Of a DNA stretch of 64,000 nt, positions 20,808 to 33,205 are shown piece by piece. Origin of the DNA: Apiospora phragmitis. Its lineage: Eukaryota; Ascomycota; Sordariomycetes; Amphisphaeriales; Apiosporaceae. Within the stretch, counting starts at the first letter, position 1; each line of letters opens with the position of its first letter. A model generated the notes under the pieces. It was not told the DNA's origin. It was given only the letters and a program-made list of their open reading frames with translations, and did no database searches. The translations under genes and the position numbers were made by a program. The DNA lies in assembly GCA_038363925.1 (NCBI GenBank), contig JAQQWL010000007.1, forward strand, positions 1,550,001 to 1,614,000, written 5' to 3'.

Positions 20808-23800
20808 TCACAGCCATAACAGCCACTTCACCGAGCTGACTATACCGCTCCCAATGCCCATGAAGATCCTTGCAATCATAACGATGAACCACACGTACCA
20901 CATGAGCCCAACGAGAGCCCACTCGACCAGGAGCCAGCCGCCGCGCCTCGCCCATCTGAAGCGCCGCCGCTTGCGCCGCATCAGCTTGTCGATCACGTCC
21001 AGGACGTGCTTGACCTTGAGCCGCTGCCCGTCGTTGATGTCCCGCGAGCACTCGTCGGCATCGTCGGCAGCGCGCCGCGTCATGTCGATCAGCTCCGTCG
21101 CGACGCGCTGGTGTAGCGCGTCGGCGCGCCCATGCAGATGTCGCACCTCGTTCTGCGCGAAGGCGTGCATCTGCTTCTCGAGGGCGAAGCTAGACGCCTC
21201 AACACCGGAACTGAGGATGCGCGCGCTGGTTGCGTACAGATCTCGCTGGGAGACGGCAAGGCTGGCCTGCTCTGCAGGGGTGAACTGTGACAAATCATCC
21301 CACGATAGGCCGGTAGGCGTCCCCTGCAGCGCAGATAACGCCCGCGGTTCCTCGAAGCGGCGAGCGATTTCCATGGCCTTGATGCCCGACGAGAGGACAA
21401 GGGCACGAAGGCGGGCGGCTTCGCGCTTCGAGATTTGCGCTTTCCGCTGCGGTGCCGACGACTGATCTGATATTGACCAATGACGTGAGTCATGCAAGGA
21501 GTCGCGGTGCCTTTTCGAGAGTGACGGTACGGTCAGAACGGCCTTGAGTTGGCCAGAAGATTTTTGCACTCCGTCAACTACCTGAGACCGTCTTCGTTCG
21601 TCACCTTCCGACTCGGGCACGTCGGAAACAAAAGGATCACCGTTATTGAGCTGCGCTATTGGCGACGAGCCCGGTGAGGCGCTCATCACATCAATGCGTG
21701 GAGGTTTGAGTTTATCAAAACGGTTTGAACGTCGACTTGAGGGGCGAGATACGTCTGCGGGGACTTTAAGTCCGCCTGCTTCAGGGGAAGCTGACTTGTC
21801 GACGTCCGATGCGGGTTTGAAGGTAGGCATCACATCCAAATAGTGCTTGGCTTGTCGGTTCTCCTGGGGCAGAGTTGATTCCGTCTGCGAAATGGGCTCC
21901 GAACCTCCAGACCTTCCTCCAGAGATCCCCTGCTCTGATTCATCGCTAGATGTATCGGACGTTGAACCATCGTCTTCTTGGTCTTTCTTCCACAGAAGAT
22001 CCGATACTTTCGACACACCACCGCGGATGATCCCATCAATCTTGGCACCTCCTTTGAAGATGGTCCGTAGTCCACTTTGGTCATCACGCCCCAGTCTGAG
22101 ACTGCCCATGGATTTATGGGACTTGTGGCTCTCGCCAGTGTTGCGTGAAGCTATCTTTGGCACTGGGCTACGGGACCTTCCCCTCCCATGTTCCCAAGGC
22201 TCTCGGTAGAAAAGGGAGACAGAGTGGACGATTCGACTGGCTCAATGGGGCTACCAATACTTTCTTCTTTGATAACGTTAACCTGGTCAACTCGGTCCTT
22301 TTCTCGTTCCCGATCCCGACTTCGATCGCGGAACATGCTCTTCACTTTCGAGAAGGGATTGCGCACGGGCGATGAAGGGCGACTGCTTGGCGGCGACAAG
22401 TCCGTTCCGATACCTGGCATGAAGTTGTTACGTCGTCTGACAGGCTTGAGATCTGGCGAAGGTGGTGCAGAACTATCCAAGTCCATCGAGAATCGGGAGT
22501 TGAAACCAGGGACTTCCAAGCTTTCACGGAAGGATCGAACCGGAGAACTGGGCCTCGCCTGTGCGCGCATAGTCTTTTCCGGGTCTCCTTTGTCGTCTAT
22601 CCGCGAACCCATACGAGTGTGTCCCGGTGCTGAAGGGTCAGAAGACTTGTCGGGTGTCATATGAGTTGGATGGATTTGTTTGCGATTGACAGACTCCTCG
22701 TCAAGAGAGCGTTTCCGGTCCTCCAGAGCCTCCTGTGCCATCATCTCATTCATCTGCTTTTCTAGAACAGCCTTGCCATCAGCAGTGACAGTCCCACTGC
22801 GCCCTCGCCTCTTGCGATCAGTCTCACTCTCAGACGTATCTGAAAATGAGCTCCTCCGAAAATTAAGGAAATCATGATGGCTATGCACAGAACTATTGTG
22901 CCGGTGATGCATGCCCCTGAGCTCATGGAGTTTATGTCTAGCTCTCTCTCGCGCACTTGTATGTGATTGATCAGTGTCCGCCTTCGATACCGCGTTAGAG
23001 TCCAAAGGCTTTGGCTCTGCGAAGGTATCATCATGGCCATGTTCACTGCTTTGGCGGGCTCGTAGAGAGTGCGCGGAAGACTCTTCCTCCTGATGTGACA
23101 ATGGCCTTGATGAAGCAGCCGCTGGTGTGGGGAAAATACGAGCGTAGTGGCGATCTTCAAGAAGCAATTTATTGTCGTCTTGTTCTACCCAATTGACATC
23201 GGCGAGCATATCTGCAGGATCGATTATCCAGTCTATCCTTGGCCGCTTGGGTTTCGCAGTAGCTGAAACAGGCACAGGTATGTTTGACGGCTGCTGCTGA
23301 GAGCTAGCTGGCATTTGCGCACCGGCAAAAGGGGGTATAGAAATGGGTCCTGGCATAAAAGGGGAGGGCAGCCGCAGAGGCGGCTGCTTGGTCTACCCAG
23401 TCTGTAACCCTGGACACATCGGAGAAGCCTTGAGCTTCGCCATCGATTGCTCTTCTCTCCCTTGCACGAACCTTTCGGTTACGTATGTACTGTAGTGGAT
23501 TGTAAGGTCGACCCAGGGGCACATATGAGTTGGAGTTGAACGGATTCTGGGAAGAAGCGCTGCTTGTAGGAGAATTGGGTATACTGGAAGTCGATGGGCG
23601 GCTGTCTTGTGGTACGCCGTGAGCCAAGGGGGGGAACTAGCTGTAGCAGACGCCTATGTTGAGCCATAAGCTCAAAATGCTCTTTTGCTCTTTGAGCCCT
23701 GTTGAGTGTCGATGAGGAAAAGTGATATGTGTAGTTTCCTTCTGGGTCAAATGTACCCTGATGAAGAGGGCTGTTGACACGGGGACCGGAGGCCGAGATA

Positions 23801-24588
23801 TTCCTCAAAGGAGCATTCTTTTCAGGCTGTGGAGACAGGTTCCGAGAAGTTCGCCTTTGCTGTTGGAGGTGTTGCTTCAGACCGCTGCCGCCGGGGCTAT
23901 CAGGGAGCGGCGCAAGTCGTGGAGGCGCAGGGTTGGAGGCATGTCTTCGCTGAGCCAAGCGCCTCGACTCGCTGAGGTTCAGAGCCATATTAACGATCTG
24001 AGTTGAGTCCATGTCGAGGGGAGCAGCGTTTGGCCTTGGGGATGGGATTCGGGAAGATGAGATTGGGCGCGCATTCGGACTTGAACGACGCTCTTGACGA
24101 TGACGGGAAACCGCACGATCCCCCTCCATATCCCTTGTGTCGGTGCCCAAGTCAAAATTTGAGGAAGAGCCGGAGTCACTCCTATCTGACGTAGTCCCCA
24201 TAGGGCTCTTCCCTTTCCGCCGACTGTCCACCGGTATTTTGGATCTCCTGCGCGCTCCATCTTGACGTGGCAAGGTCTTTTCATGGGGCCGAGCCGGGCG
24301 ATCGTTTGCGACTGGATTCGGGAGAAGAAAGCCCCCTGAAGGCCGTGGCCGGTACGATCGACGTCTGTTCCAGGCATTGTCGTTGCTGTCGGGGTCTCTC
24401 AACGGTAGTGATGAGTCGTATAGAGCGCCGGCGTCGGCGCTTGATTCGCCCGTTTCGTAGCTGCCATGGCTGTGTCTGGAACGGGAGGTCGAGGATTTCG
24501 AGTGGCGCGTTGCGGTCTTGACACGGAGGTTTTGGCTCTCGTTATCGTCTGCCATGGCGCTACTCGGCCGACGAAAGAACAGGTCCAA
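20808..24588 (-). CDS. Large fungal protein with C-terminal membrane segments, function unknown (three apparent frameshifts)
   Basis: Three overlapping or abutting open frames on the minus strand read as one intronless protein if three single-base changes are made in homopolymers: one C removed from the run complementary to 23628-23634, one base removed at 23357-23364 (TTTT/CCCC), and one C added to the run complementary to 22165-22167. The joins then read QLVPPLAHGVPQDSRPS, SAAALPFMPGPISIPPF and GPVAPVPKIASRNTG, with 1259 residues from 24588 (a second ATG at 24555 is equally good). The N-terminal 600 residues are Ser/Arg/Pro-rich and probably disordered. Islands that look conserved are PKRPRIDWIIDPADMLADVN, GRDDQSGLRTIFKGGAKIDG and a helical region ending in a basic KLMRRKRRRFRWARRGG patch. 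Hydrophobic segments WLLVEWALVGLMWYVWFIVM and GIVSSVKWLLWL follow at the very C-terminus, suggesting tail anchoring. No enzyme motif is visible. Confidence 0.75.
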
Positions 24589-25889
24589 TCAGTCGCATGC
24601 CAGGCTCCGGGTGGTATCTTAAGAAGGTTGGCCGTGCGGATGATAGGAGCAGGGGCGCATGTTCTCTGGGTGTCCCAACGCAATTCAATTGATTGAAGAC
24701 ATGGGCGATATGCTAATAGGGAGGTTGCGGTGGTACGGTACAGCACAGCCTGGCAAATTACGAGATTGCCATGTGAAGGGAGGGTTAATGAAATATGCAA
24801 GGCCCCCAAGTATGGTACGGTAAACCAGCGCAAATGCGTTGGCGTGATAACCAAACGGGCGAGACAAATGGTTGTGGACGTTTATGGGTTCTGGCATGTG
24901 TTAGTGGAAGCTTTTGGCGCTGCCTCAGAACGTTGGCGCACGGCACTCATTTGCTGCCGATGGAATGGTGGCGTGCGTCACCTCCAGTCGCTCATTTCCC
25001 CTTTCTGCCAATTCCGACTGGGGTCCTCGGCTCTTGGGTTATAATACAGTGCATATCAAATTATCAATGATACTTCAGGCACAAAAGTCCCGAAAATCTT
25101 TATACTTGCATGGTATTATCACAACCTTAAAATTGTAGTCATATTGATCGATTAGCTAGCGACCGGTATGATATGTGACACTCATATTCATGCTGGACGA
25201 AGCTCATCTGGCTGCCGAATGGAATACATCTAACGTCCAACCTGAATTTCTCGAGGGAAGGCAATGCCTTACGATTCGGCCTAGGAGATGATGCATTCCG
25301 ACAATATCGGGGGGGGCTTAGGCGCGATGCGCAATGCACGATGCATGATGCCCAACGCAATGAGACGATGCATCTAGAAGCGAAGCCTCGCTCTGTCTCG
25401 ACTATAGCGAGAAGTGACGAGGTTCTGGATTGTGCTGTTTCATTTCTCACTGTTGACAACCAGCAAGTTCATGATGGCGACTGGACCAGCCGGGATTCCA
25501 CTGGAAGACCCAAGACCAAATGGTTACACAAGACAAGGATCGCAATGTTCATGGGAGCGCACCCAAAATCGCTATATTCAAGCGATTATCCTATCTCAAT
25601 ACTCTCTGCCTACTACACATGTAGGCCGAGCTCCAGGTTTTGGAAATAACATTTTACCCTACTTATACCAGCTCGTGGAAATTTATACCGCCAATGAAAG
25701 ATGATCGCGCCGCATATTCTCGGCAAGCAAATGAGAGGAAGACAAGTAACTTGCTGTAAAGGTCTATTAGTTAGTTTACAATGTATTACAATCCGGCAAA
25801 CCCCTACACAGCCTCAGAGCATCGAAGGTGAAGAAAAGATGACCCTAGCAATTTTTCCTTTTCCACAAAACAAACAGCCCACCTCTCCC
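24589..25889. other. Gene-free region with a degenerate GATGCAT-rich patch
   Basis: About 1.3 kb, upstream of the large membrane protein and downstream of sac1. Around 25324-25374 there are repeated GATGC, GCATGATGC and GATGCATC words, a degenerate low-complexity patch. No gene recognised. Confidence 0.55.
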
Positions 25890-28065
25890 CTACTCGATTC
25901 TCTTCTTGCCCTCTTCGGCACTGAGGTACTTCGCAGTGCTCAAACCCCGTTCGTGCCTCGCCACCAGCGGCCCGATCAGCTTGTCCTTCCTAATCTTGCT
26001 GATCGTATCTTGGTAGCCTTCGACAGCCCATGGGCGGGGGTTCAGCTTGGGCCAGTTGACCTGTAGAGTAGGTTAGTACACCATGCCAGCCAGAATGTTG
26101 CAGAAGAGCAAATTTCTCAGGTGGACTTACATAGAGGATGCCGTTGCTCAGAATGAAACGGCCGCACCAGGCTGCAACAACTGTCCAGAACAGGAGGAAC
26201 AACCGCATGGTGATGACGGAAGCATCGGCAGGTCGGCGCGTAAATAGCGCCAGGAAAATGAAGAGAACGCTGAAAGAAAATACATAGGGAATGCTTTGGA
26301 TGAGAACCGGTCTACGGTCTGCAAAGATGAGGGATGAGCCAATATTACCCTCTGAGGGCTCGTAGGCACCCAAGAACAGGTCAAATGCGTCTTGGCGCGG
26401 CCCGTCCCGGAAGTTGTTAAGGTAAAAGCGAGTGATGGCAATATTGCCATCTGCCAATTTACCAGCGGTAGTGCGTGTACCCATACGGGTGATATCCGTC
26501 TTCATGGCACCTGTGCCGGCATAGGCGCGCGAGACCGTGTCGGCATTATCAGCCCAGATGTTACGGAAGAGAAAGTAAAAGTCCGTGTCGGCAGTGGCAA
26601 AGTCCTCACCTCGCTGCAGAAGCCCCAGGTCTATGAACATACGATCCAGCGTCCAGCGAGCGAGCATGCTTTGCACGACGTTCGTACGGTCCAAGGAGTC
26701 CATACAGTTGGTGCGCACGATGCTGGTCTGGAAGTTGCGCGTCTCCAGGCCCTCATTGGCCGGCATATCGACACCGCGGAAGTACTGTTGCACCATTAAC
26801 GCATCCTTGAGCTGATCGACCAGTAGCATTGCGCGTTGCATCTGCATGCCCCTGGTTTCGTGGTGATAGTCGAAATAGACATAGTGCAAGCGGTCAAACT
26901 CCTGTTTCGAAGAACTAGGCTCAACCACGTGGAATTTCTCATCCGTCCTGGCGTCAGCCTTGGTACCTTCTTTGGGCGAAGTTACGAGCGTCGACACCAT
27001 CTCCTCGTAGGCATCCTTCATGCGCTTCTCCCGCCCCTTTTGGTTGACCAAGTTGACCAAGTAGTTGTCACCATAGATTCGGATTTGTTCATCGAAGTGT
27101 TTCTTCGCCGCCGGAAGCGCCATCTCACAGGATTTGACCTGCAGCTTTGGCGTATACTTGAGTGCGTTAATTTCGGCCCAGTAAGTGGGGATGCTTCCTC
27201 GAGTCTGGACGTAGGAGAGGATCTGCATCTCTTTGCCATCAGAGCCCCCAAGCTTGCCGCTTTGCATGTCGGTACTCCCAGCAAATCCACCCATGCCGCT
27301 TCCTGTGTCGTTCAAGATAACTATCTGTTCCGTTTCGTTGTAGTTGGCCGCGTGTCCCTCTGCATCGAGGCCTCGAGTGAAGTATCTCGTTCCGGCACGA
27401 TAGCGAGACTTGCGCGTGACAAGACTGATGGTCAGAGGCTGGCCTTTGAGGGTGGTCGGTCGAATCTCAAGAGTGCCCCACATGATAGGGAGGATGAAGG
27501 GGTCGGCAGCGGGTTGAGAACCATGCTGTGATCGGCTGCCCCTTGTACGGAAGTCCATGAGGTCCGTCTGAACGAATTTGTTCCAGAAGAAACGGTCGTC
27601 GGCTCGCATCCACAAGGGTTTCGAGTTGTCCATAGAGGCTTGTCGTTGGAAGCTGTTGGTGAGGTCGAGCGAATAGGAGAAGTACATGGGTCCGGTCATG
27701 ACGAAGGTCTTGAGCAAGGATAGAAACTGATCCTCGTCTGGGTCTCGGATCTGACGCTCGCGCATGGGCAGGAAGTCGGTTGAGATGACTTTGTATACCA
27801 TATGGCCCTTAAGGCGGCCCATGGGCTGAGCCTTGGTGATTATGATGACATACTTATCCAGTCTCAGCCTGATCATACCCAGGATGCCAGCAATGCTGGT
27901 CTGACGGGTGATGCGCTTGTTGGGATAGGAACTTCCCTCGCTCAAGAGCAAGTCCCCGGTGGGACGGTCGACGACTAAAGCTGGCGCATTGGGAGAAGAT
28001 GGCGAGGTGAAAGTATAGGAGTCCGGCGCCACCTGGACGTTGATATCGCGAAAGGGGAGGCTCAT
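25890..28065 (-). CDS. sac1: Phosphoinositide phosphatase Sac1
   Basis: Two exons (28065-26131, 26060-25890) with a 71-bp intron give 701 residues. The Sac domain fills the first about 520 residues and contains the catalytic CX5R motif RTNCMDSLDRTN, with Cys454 and Arg460. Upstream signatures include YFSYSLDLTNS, WNKF (in FFWNKFVQTDLMDF) and an insert rich in Gly before GSIPTYWAE. Near the C-terminus two hydrophobic segments (PYVFSFSVLFIFLALFTRR and LFLLFWTVVAAWCGRFILSNG) form the membrane hairpin typical of Sac1, and the tail ends in a Lys/Arg-rich stretch. Sac1 dephosphorylates PI4P, and in yeast also PI3P, on ER and Golgi membranes. It stands head-to-head with the Rab5 gene. No frame problem was seen in this gene. 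Confidence 0.95.
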
Positions 28066-28434
28066 GATGACGGTGATGGGTGGGCGTTGATGGCCTGAAC
28101 CTGCCCGGTTAGGGATTCCAGAATCGATAGCGGACTGTGTTTCTTGTACGTTGGTCTTTCTTAACGCATATTCTGGTCGAACTGCTGTACAGAGAGAATC
28201 TCGGGCAGAAGTGTCTGTTGGAAGTAATGTAACCAGGCAGTGGAGTAGTGATTACTTACATCTTTAGCAATGCTGCCACGGTCCCCTGACCTTATTAACA
28301 CGAATTGACTTCCAGGGGGGCTCTTGAGGTTGCAATGGGGAAACCTGGCAAGCTTGTGATGCCAAGTCTAGCGTTCAGTGGATGCTTTTGCCTGGATAAA
28401 GCAGCACGGGCCGTGACCTCATCTACGTGGTGTC

Positions 28435-28469
<35 letters not shown>

Positions 28470-29211
28470 TACGCTGCTGAGCCACATCTTTGCACATATG
28501 GTCATTGACGTAGCTGCACGTGGATCATTCGATCGATTAGGTGATGGGCTTCCAATCCTCACCGAAACTGGTATTCTTCACATTCACCGTACACTGTAGG
28601 TTATTAGATAGCATGTGCATCCATTACAAGAGGTAGTGCAGACTGGGTACAACCATTCCTTACTACTGCAATACTGAGGTGGCTGTTTGAATAATTTGAT
28701 ATGCTGAAAATACATTGATTATCTTAGACACTGGGTCTGGAGTTCACTGTCACCTGCGCTCCAGTTAGAGGCCTTTAGTGTATGTACAGGTGCATAAGCG
28801 TGGGGCTACTACCCCCAACAGTGGTAATCTTCAGCGCAAAGCAGCGCACCGAGCACCCAGAACGCAAGCACCCAGCACCGGCAACCCTTGGAACTTCCGG
28901 GCGCCACCTACCACCTGCATTCAACCAACTGACGTGGGCCAGCCAGAAGACTGGAACAGCGGGAGCTTCAACAAGGCAGTCACATTTGAATGTCGGCCAT
29001 CCTAACCTAAGTAGAGCCCAAACGAAACCATCTACACTTACTCGGCATTTCCATCACCAAACCCTCCCCAACAAAGAACGATTTTCTTCTCACGTCGAAC
29101 ACGAAACCCTACGTCGTCGCCGCCGTCATAACACAATCCTACAGCATTCACAGCAAGGCGACCTGTCGCAATCTTATCTAGAATAACCGCCGACCTTCTT
29201 CCATCGTCACA
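28066..29211. promoter_or_regulatory. Divergent intergenic region, sac1 / rab5, containing a GT microsatellite
   Basis: A 1.1-kb stretch between two divergent starts. It holds a (GT)14 tract at 28437-28464 followed by GCGCGTACG, able to form Z-type DNA in principle. The final 300 bp before the rab5 start are C-rich leader sequence. Confidence 0.5.
28437..28464. repeat. (GT)14 microsatellite
   Basis: Fourteen uninterrupted GT units, flanked on the right by GCGCGT. It lies between the two divergent genes sac1 and rab5. Confidence 0.95.
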
Positions 29212-30063
29212 ATGTCTACCAGAGGTGGCCCGGCAGCTGCGCGTGGAATGAACGCACGCTTTGCGCAGTTCAAGTTGGTTTTACTAGGTACGGTCCATTT
29301 CGGCCTCTGCGTTGCGCTTCAGTACTAATGACATATTCTACAGGAGAATCCGCAGTCGGCAAGGTAATGGACGCTCTTCCTGGTTGATGCGAAGCCTCGA
29401 GCCATTCTTACTGACTCTACTTGGACAGAGTTCGATTGTTCTTCGTTTTGTCAAGGATCAGTTCGATTCCTACCGAGAATCCACCATTGGCGCTGCCTTC
29501 CTCACACAGACCATCTCTCTGGATGAGAACACTACGGTGAAGTTCGAGATCTGGGATACGGCAGGCCAGGAACGCTACAAGTCCCTGGCGCCCATGTACT
29601 ACCGCAACGCGAACTGCGCCGTCGTTGTATACGATATCACACAAGCTGTGCGTAAAAATCTAGAGGGATATTGACTGCATGAGACTAACCTTTCTGCGCG
29701 CGATAGGCTTCCCTTGATAAGGCCAAGTCATGGGTTAAGGAGCTGCAGCGACAGGCGAACGAGAATATTATCATCGCTCTTGCGGGAAATAAGTTGGATT
29801 TGGTAACCGAGCAGCCCGACAAGCGGGCCGTACCTGCCGCGGACGCCGAAGCGTACGCCAACGAAGCTGGTCTCCTGTTCTTCGAGACATCGGCCAAGAC
29901 TGCACAGAATGTGCGTGAGCTATTCACAGCCATCGCCAAGAAACTCCCGCTGGATCAAGTCGGTCCTAGACATACTCGACCAGGGCAGCGAGCAGGAGGC
30001 GTGAGTTTGGGGGCGAGCGGTGAGGGTGCAAACACACAAGCCGGGGGGGCTTGCAGCTGTTAA
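29212..30063 (+). CDS. Rab5-type small GTPase (Vps21/Ypt5 homologue)
   Basis: Four exons (29212-29287, 29344-29363, 29429-29647, 29707-30063), including a 20-bp micro-exon, give 223 residues. All G motifs are present: P-loop GESAVGKSS (from residue 26), switch I with [23 protein letters not shown] and ETSAK. The sequence [20 protein letters not shown] is diagnostic for Rab5. The C-terminus ends in CSC, a double geranylgeranylation signal, after a flexible Gly-rich tail. The protein directs fusion and transport at early endosomes. The micro-exon encodes most of the P-loop, so automatic prediction could easily miss it. Transcribed away from sac1. Confidence 0.96.
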
Positions 30064-30802
30064 GAGGCTTCGCCTGGGGTTTCTACGAGAGAGCCGCAGA
30101 CCCGGGTCCGATATTCTCTTTGTTATCGGAGTATCATGAGGTTGGACGGCATAAGCCTTTTAATACACTGCGTTGATTCGAGTTTGATATCCATTTAGTG
30201 TCTGATTAGGTAGGCAGTACGGTACGCAGGGCGGTAGGCAAATCGCAGTTAAACAAACTTTTCTTGAAAACATATACTGGGGAACCTGACGAACGTGGGT
30301 ATCCCTGAGTGAATACGGCTGTATGACCGCCTATAATCTGAGGAGTATAGCCAAGATTATAGACAGTCGAATGTCTGGAGGAGGAGGTACGGAGCGGCAG
30401 GAACTACTTGGCCTATCAATGGCGGACCAGTTGCCGGTCCATTTCCTGTTTCCTACCGGCATCAACAGGCGTATAAGGGTATCGTTTATCGACAATTGCC
30501 TCGTTTGCCCGTGGACTCGTGAAAGCAGACCAGGTAATTATAAAATATATATACCAAATTGTTTGACCTTGTCAGTGCTGCGGGAAGCTTGGCGACTGGC
30601 TGCTGTATTACGTATGACCTGGCTGATACTTGTAAGTACATCCTACTTGCCGCCCAGGATCCACAAGGAACGCAAAAAAGCTCCATAGCCCGTTGACCGA
30701 ACCCGAGCTCCCCAGCAGCACATTTTACCTCAATAATCCGTGTAATAACATCACCACTCCATCCCACCACAACTGCTCTTTGGACAGTTCCTCGATGTCC
30801 CC
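30064..30802. other. Gene-free region between rab5 and mic60
   Basis: About 740 bp between two genes on the same strand. It should hold the rab5 3' UTR and the mic60 promoter. Nothing else recognised. Confidence 0.55.
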
Positions 30803-32870
30803 ATGTTGCGGTCTTCGTTGCGATCCGTAAGGGCGGTGGGCAATGCGCCCATTGCCTCTGCTGTTTCCCGCCAATGGCAGCCTGCAATCACCTCATTTGT
30901 TCGCGTGGCTGGAAGGGTACGACAATGATGCAATTCCCCCCATAATGCTTCCACGGACATATCACTGACCATATTTTTATGCAGAGATTCTATGCCGACG
31001 AGAAGCGGATAGACGACTCCAAACTTCCCAAGTCGGAGACTACGACTTCTGTCGCCAGTGAACTCCCTTCGCTGAAGACAGAAAGCCAAGTCGCATCCAA
31101 GGATGTTCCTCTCACCCCTCCCGAGCCCGAGGCCATTGCGTCTTCAGCAGCGACTGGAGCAAAGCTTCCTACGCCCCCGCCTACTCCCGTCAAGAAGAAG
31201 AAGGGATTCTTCCGCCGTCTTCGCAACTTGGTTCTTACTCTGATGATCCTCGGCACCGTGACGTTCGGCGGTGGTGTTGCCTATTCGCGCATCAGTGACA
31301 ACTTCCACGACTTCTTCACCGAGTATGTGCCTTTCGGCGAACAGGCTGTTCTATACTTCGAGGAGTTGGACCTTAAGAAGCGATACCCCCGTAGCTTGTC
31401 TGGCAGCTCGTCGCGACCCAAGGATACTGGTGCCGAAGTCAAGATCGCTCCTCAGAGCGGAGCGTCTTGGAGGGTCGCAGACAGCGGCGAGAGGACATCT
31501 AGCGCTGTCGGCAAGTCCTCATCCAAGAAAGAGACTAAGAGCAAGGGCGAGTCGAAGCCTGTATCCGAAGCTCCGGCGAAGCCCGCTGAAAAGATTATTG
31601 AGAGTGCACCCACGAAACAGACAACATCCGTGGGTTCTTACAAAGCTCCCGAAGTTGATGAGCCTTCTCGGTTCCCACCTGCTTCGCCTATCGACCCCCT
31701 CACAGTCAAAGATGCCGAGGATCCCGTGGTTCAGGATTTGGTTAAGATGCTCAACGATATCATCACCGTGGTCAACGCCGATAACGCCGACGATCGCTTC
31801 TCTTCCACCATCGGAAAGGCCAAGAATGAGCTTAACAAGATCGGTTCCAAGATCCGCGCTCTGAAGACCCAGGCTGAGGAGGAAGCTGCCTCCCAGGTTG
31901 CTTCCAGAGTCAACGAATTCGACTCAGCTGCAAACGAGCTTGTATCGCGTGTCGAGAAAGCTTTGATTGCTCAGGAGAGCGCCTGGCGCGAGGAGTTCGA
32001 GGCTGAGATCAAGCGCCTGCACGAAACATACAACTCTCGCATCCAGACCGAGATGGAACGTGAGAAACTTGTCCATGAGCAGAAGCTTACCAACAAGCTG
32101 CTTGAACAGGCCGTTCAACTTAAGCGCCAATTCCAGTCGGAGATCAAGAATAGTGTCGAAGCTGAGCGCCAGGGCCGTTTGGGCAGGTTGGACCAGTTGA
32201 GCGGAGCTATCAAGGAGCTTGAGCAGCTGACCACTGGCTGGAACGATGTGGTGGACATGAACCTCAAGACGCAGCAACTTCACGTCGCTGTCGAGGCTGT
32301 TCGTGCTAGTCTTGAGGACACCGAGCACCCTCGACCTTTCGTTCGCGAGCTAGTTGCTCTCAGATCGATTGCTTCAGATGATGACGTTGTTAACGCTGCT
32401 ATCGCATCTATCAACCCTACTGCCTACCAGCGCGGCATTAGCAACCCCTCTCAGCTCATTGACCGCTTCCGACGTGTGGCTTCCGAGGTACGCAAGGCTA
32501 GCCTCCTTCCCGAGGATGCCGGCGTGGCTAGCCATGCCAGCAGTTGGGTCTTGAGCAAGGTCATGTTCAAGAAGCAGGGGCTTGCGGCCGGTGATGATGT
32601 CGAAAGCATTCTCACGAGGACGCAAACCTATCTTGAAGAGGGCGACTTGGACAGTGCGGCGCGAGAGATGAACGGGCTCCAGGGCTGGGCCAAGACTCTA
32701 AGCAAGGACTGGCTTGGCGAGGTGAGGAAGGTTCTCGAAGTCCAGCAGGCGCTCGACGTAAGTTGCACCCTATCTATCTAATCTGACATTTCGTCGTCAA
32801 TATTCTAACTTCTGCCTTGCAGGTTATTTCTACCGAGGCTAGACTTCAGAGTCTTAAGGTGGAGCAGTAA
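30803..32870 (+). CDS. mic60: MICOS complex subunit Mic60 (mitofilin)
   Basis: Three exons (30803-30916, 30985-32757, 32823-32870) give 644 residues. The first exon encodes an Arg/Ser-rich mitochondrial presequence (MLRSSLRSVRAVG) and ends at AGR just before RFYADE, a plausible matrix-processing site. A membrane span follows at about residues 120-140 (LVLTLMILGTVTFGGGVAY) after a basic KKKKGFFRR stretch. The rest is intermembrane-space sequence: a low-complexity Lys/Ser region, a long coiled coil (about 300-450), and the mitofilin signature near the end (SWVLSKVMFKKQG, YLEEGDLDSAAREMNGLQG). Mic60 shapes crista junctions and tethers inner to outer membrane. The last exon of 48 bp encodes only ISTEARLQSLKVEQ after the Val at the junction. 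Confidence 0.96.
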
Positions 32871-33205
32871 TTATGAATTGTAAAGGCTCCCTACGTCGAC
32901 TGTATACTTGTCATTCAAGCGTGTCATGGGGCGGATACGTCTCTAGAGATGAAGAATGGGGGCCCTGGAGTCTACTATAGAAAATATGAATAGACCATGA
33001 TGCCTAAGATGAACGGAAGACCTCGCCTTATTCATAAACGTGCGTTGCTGAGTCAATATATAAGGCACCTATGCACCTCTTACTGCGGTTTGTCAAACGA
33101 TGAGGAATCTTTCTTACGGGTATTTTGATGATGTCTCCAACCAAAACATAAACGCCGTACGCAATGCTGCAACAGTGGAATAGTACAGAGTAGTATCTCA
33201 GATAT
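32871..33205. other. Gene-free convergent 3' region
   Basis: A 335-bp stretch between the mic60 and PIG-P stops. It is A/T-rich and should contain both 3' UTRs. Confidence 0.6.

Noticed and set aside
20808..24588. Interpretation as three separate genes or a pseudogene
   Set aside because: The three frames meet exactly at homopolymers and join into continuous, similar-composition sequence; a dead gene would be expected to have stops and larger deletions too.
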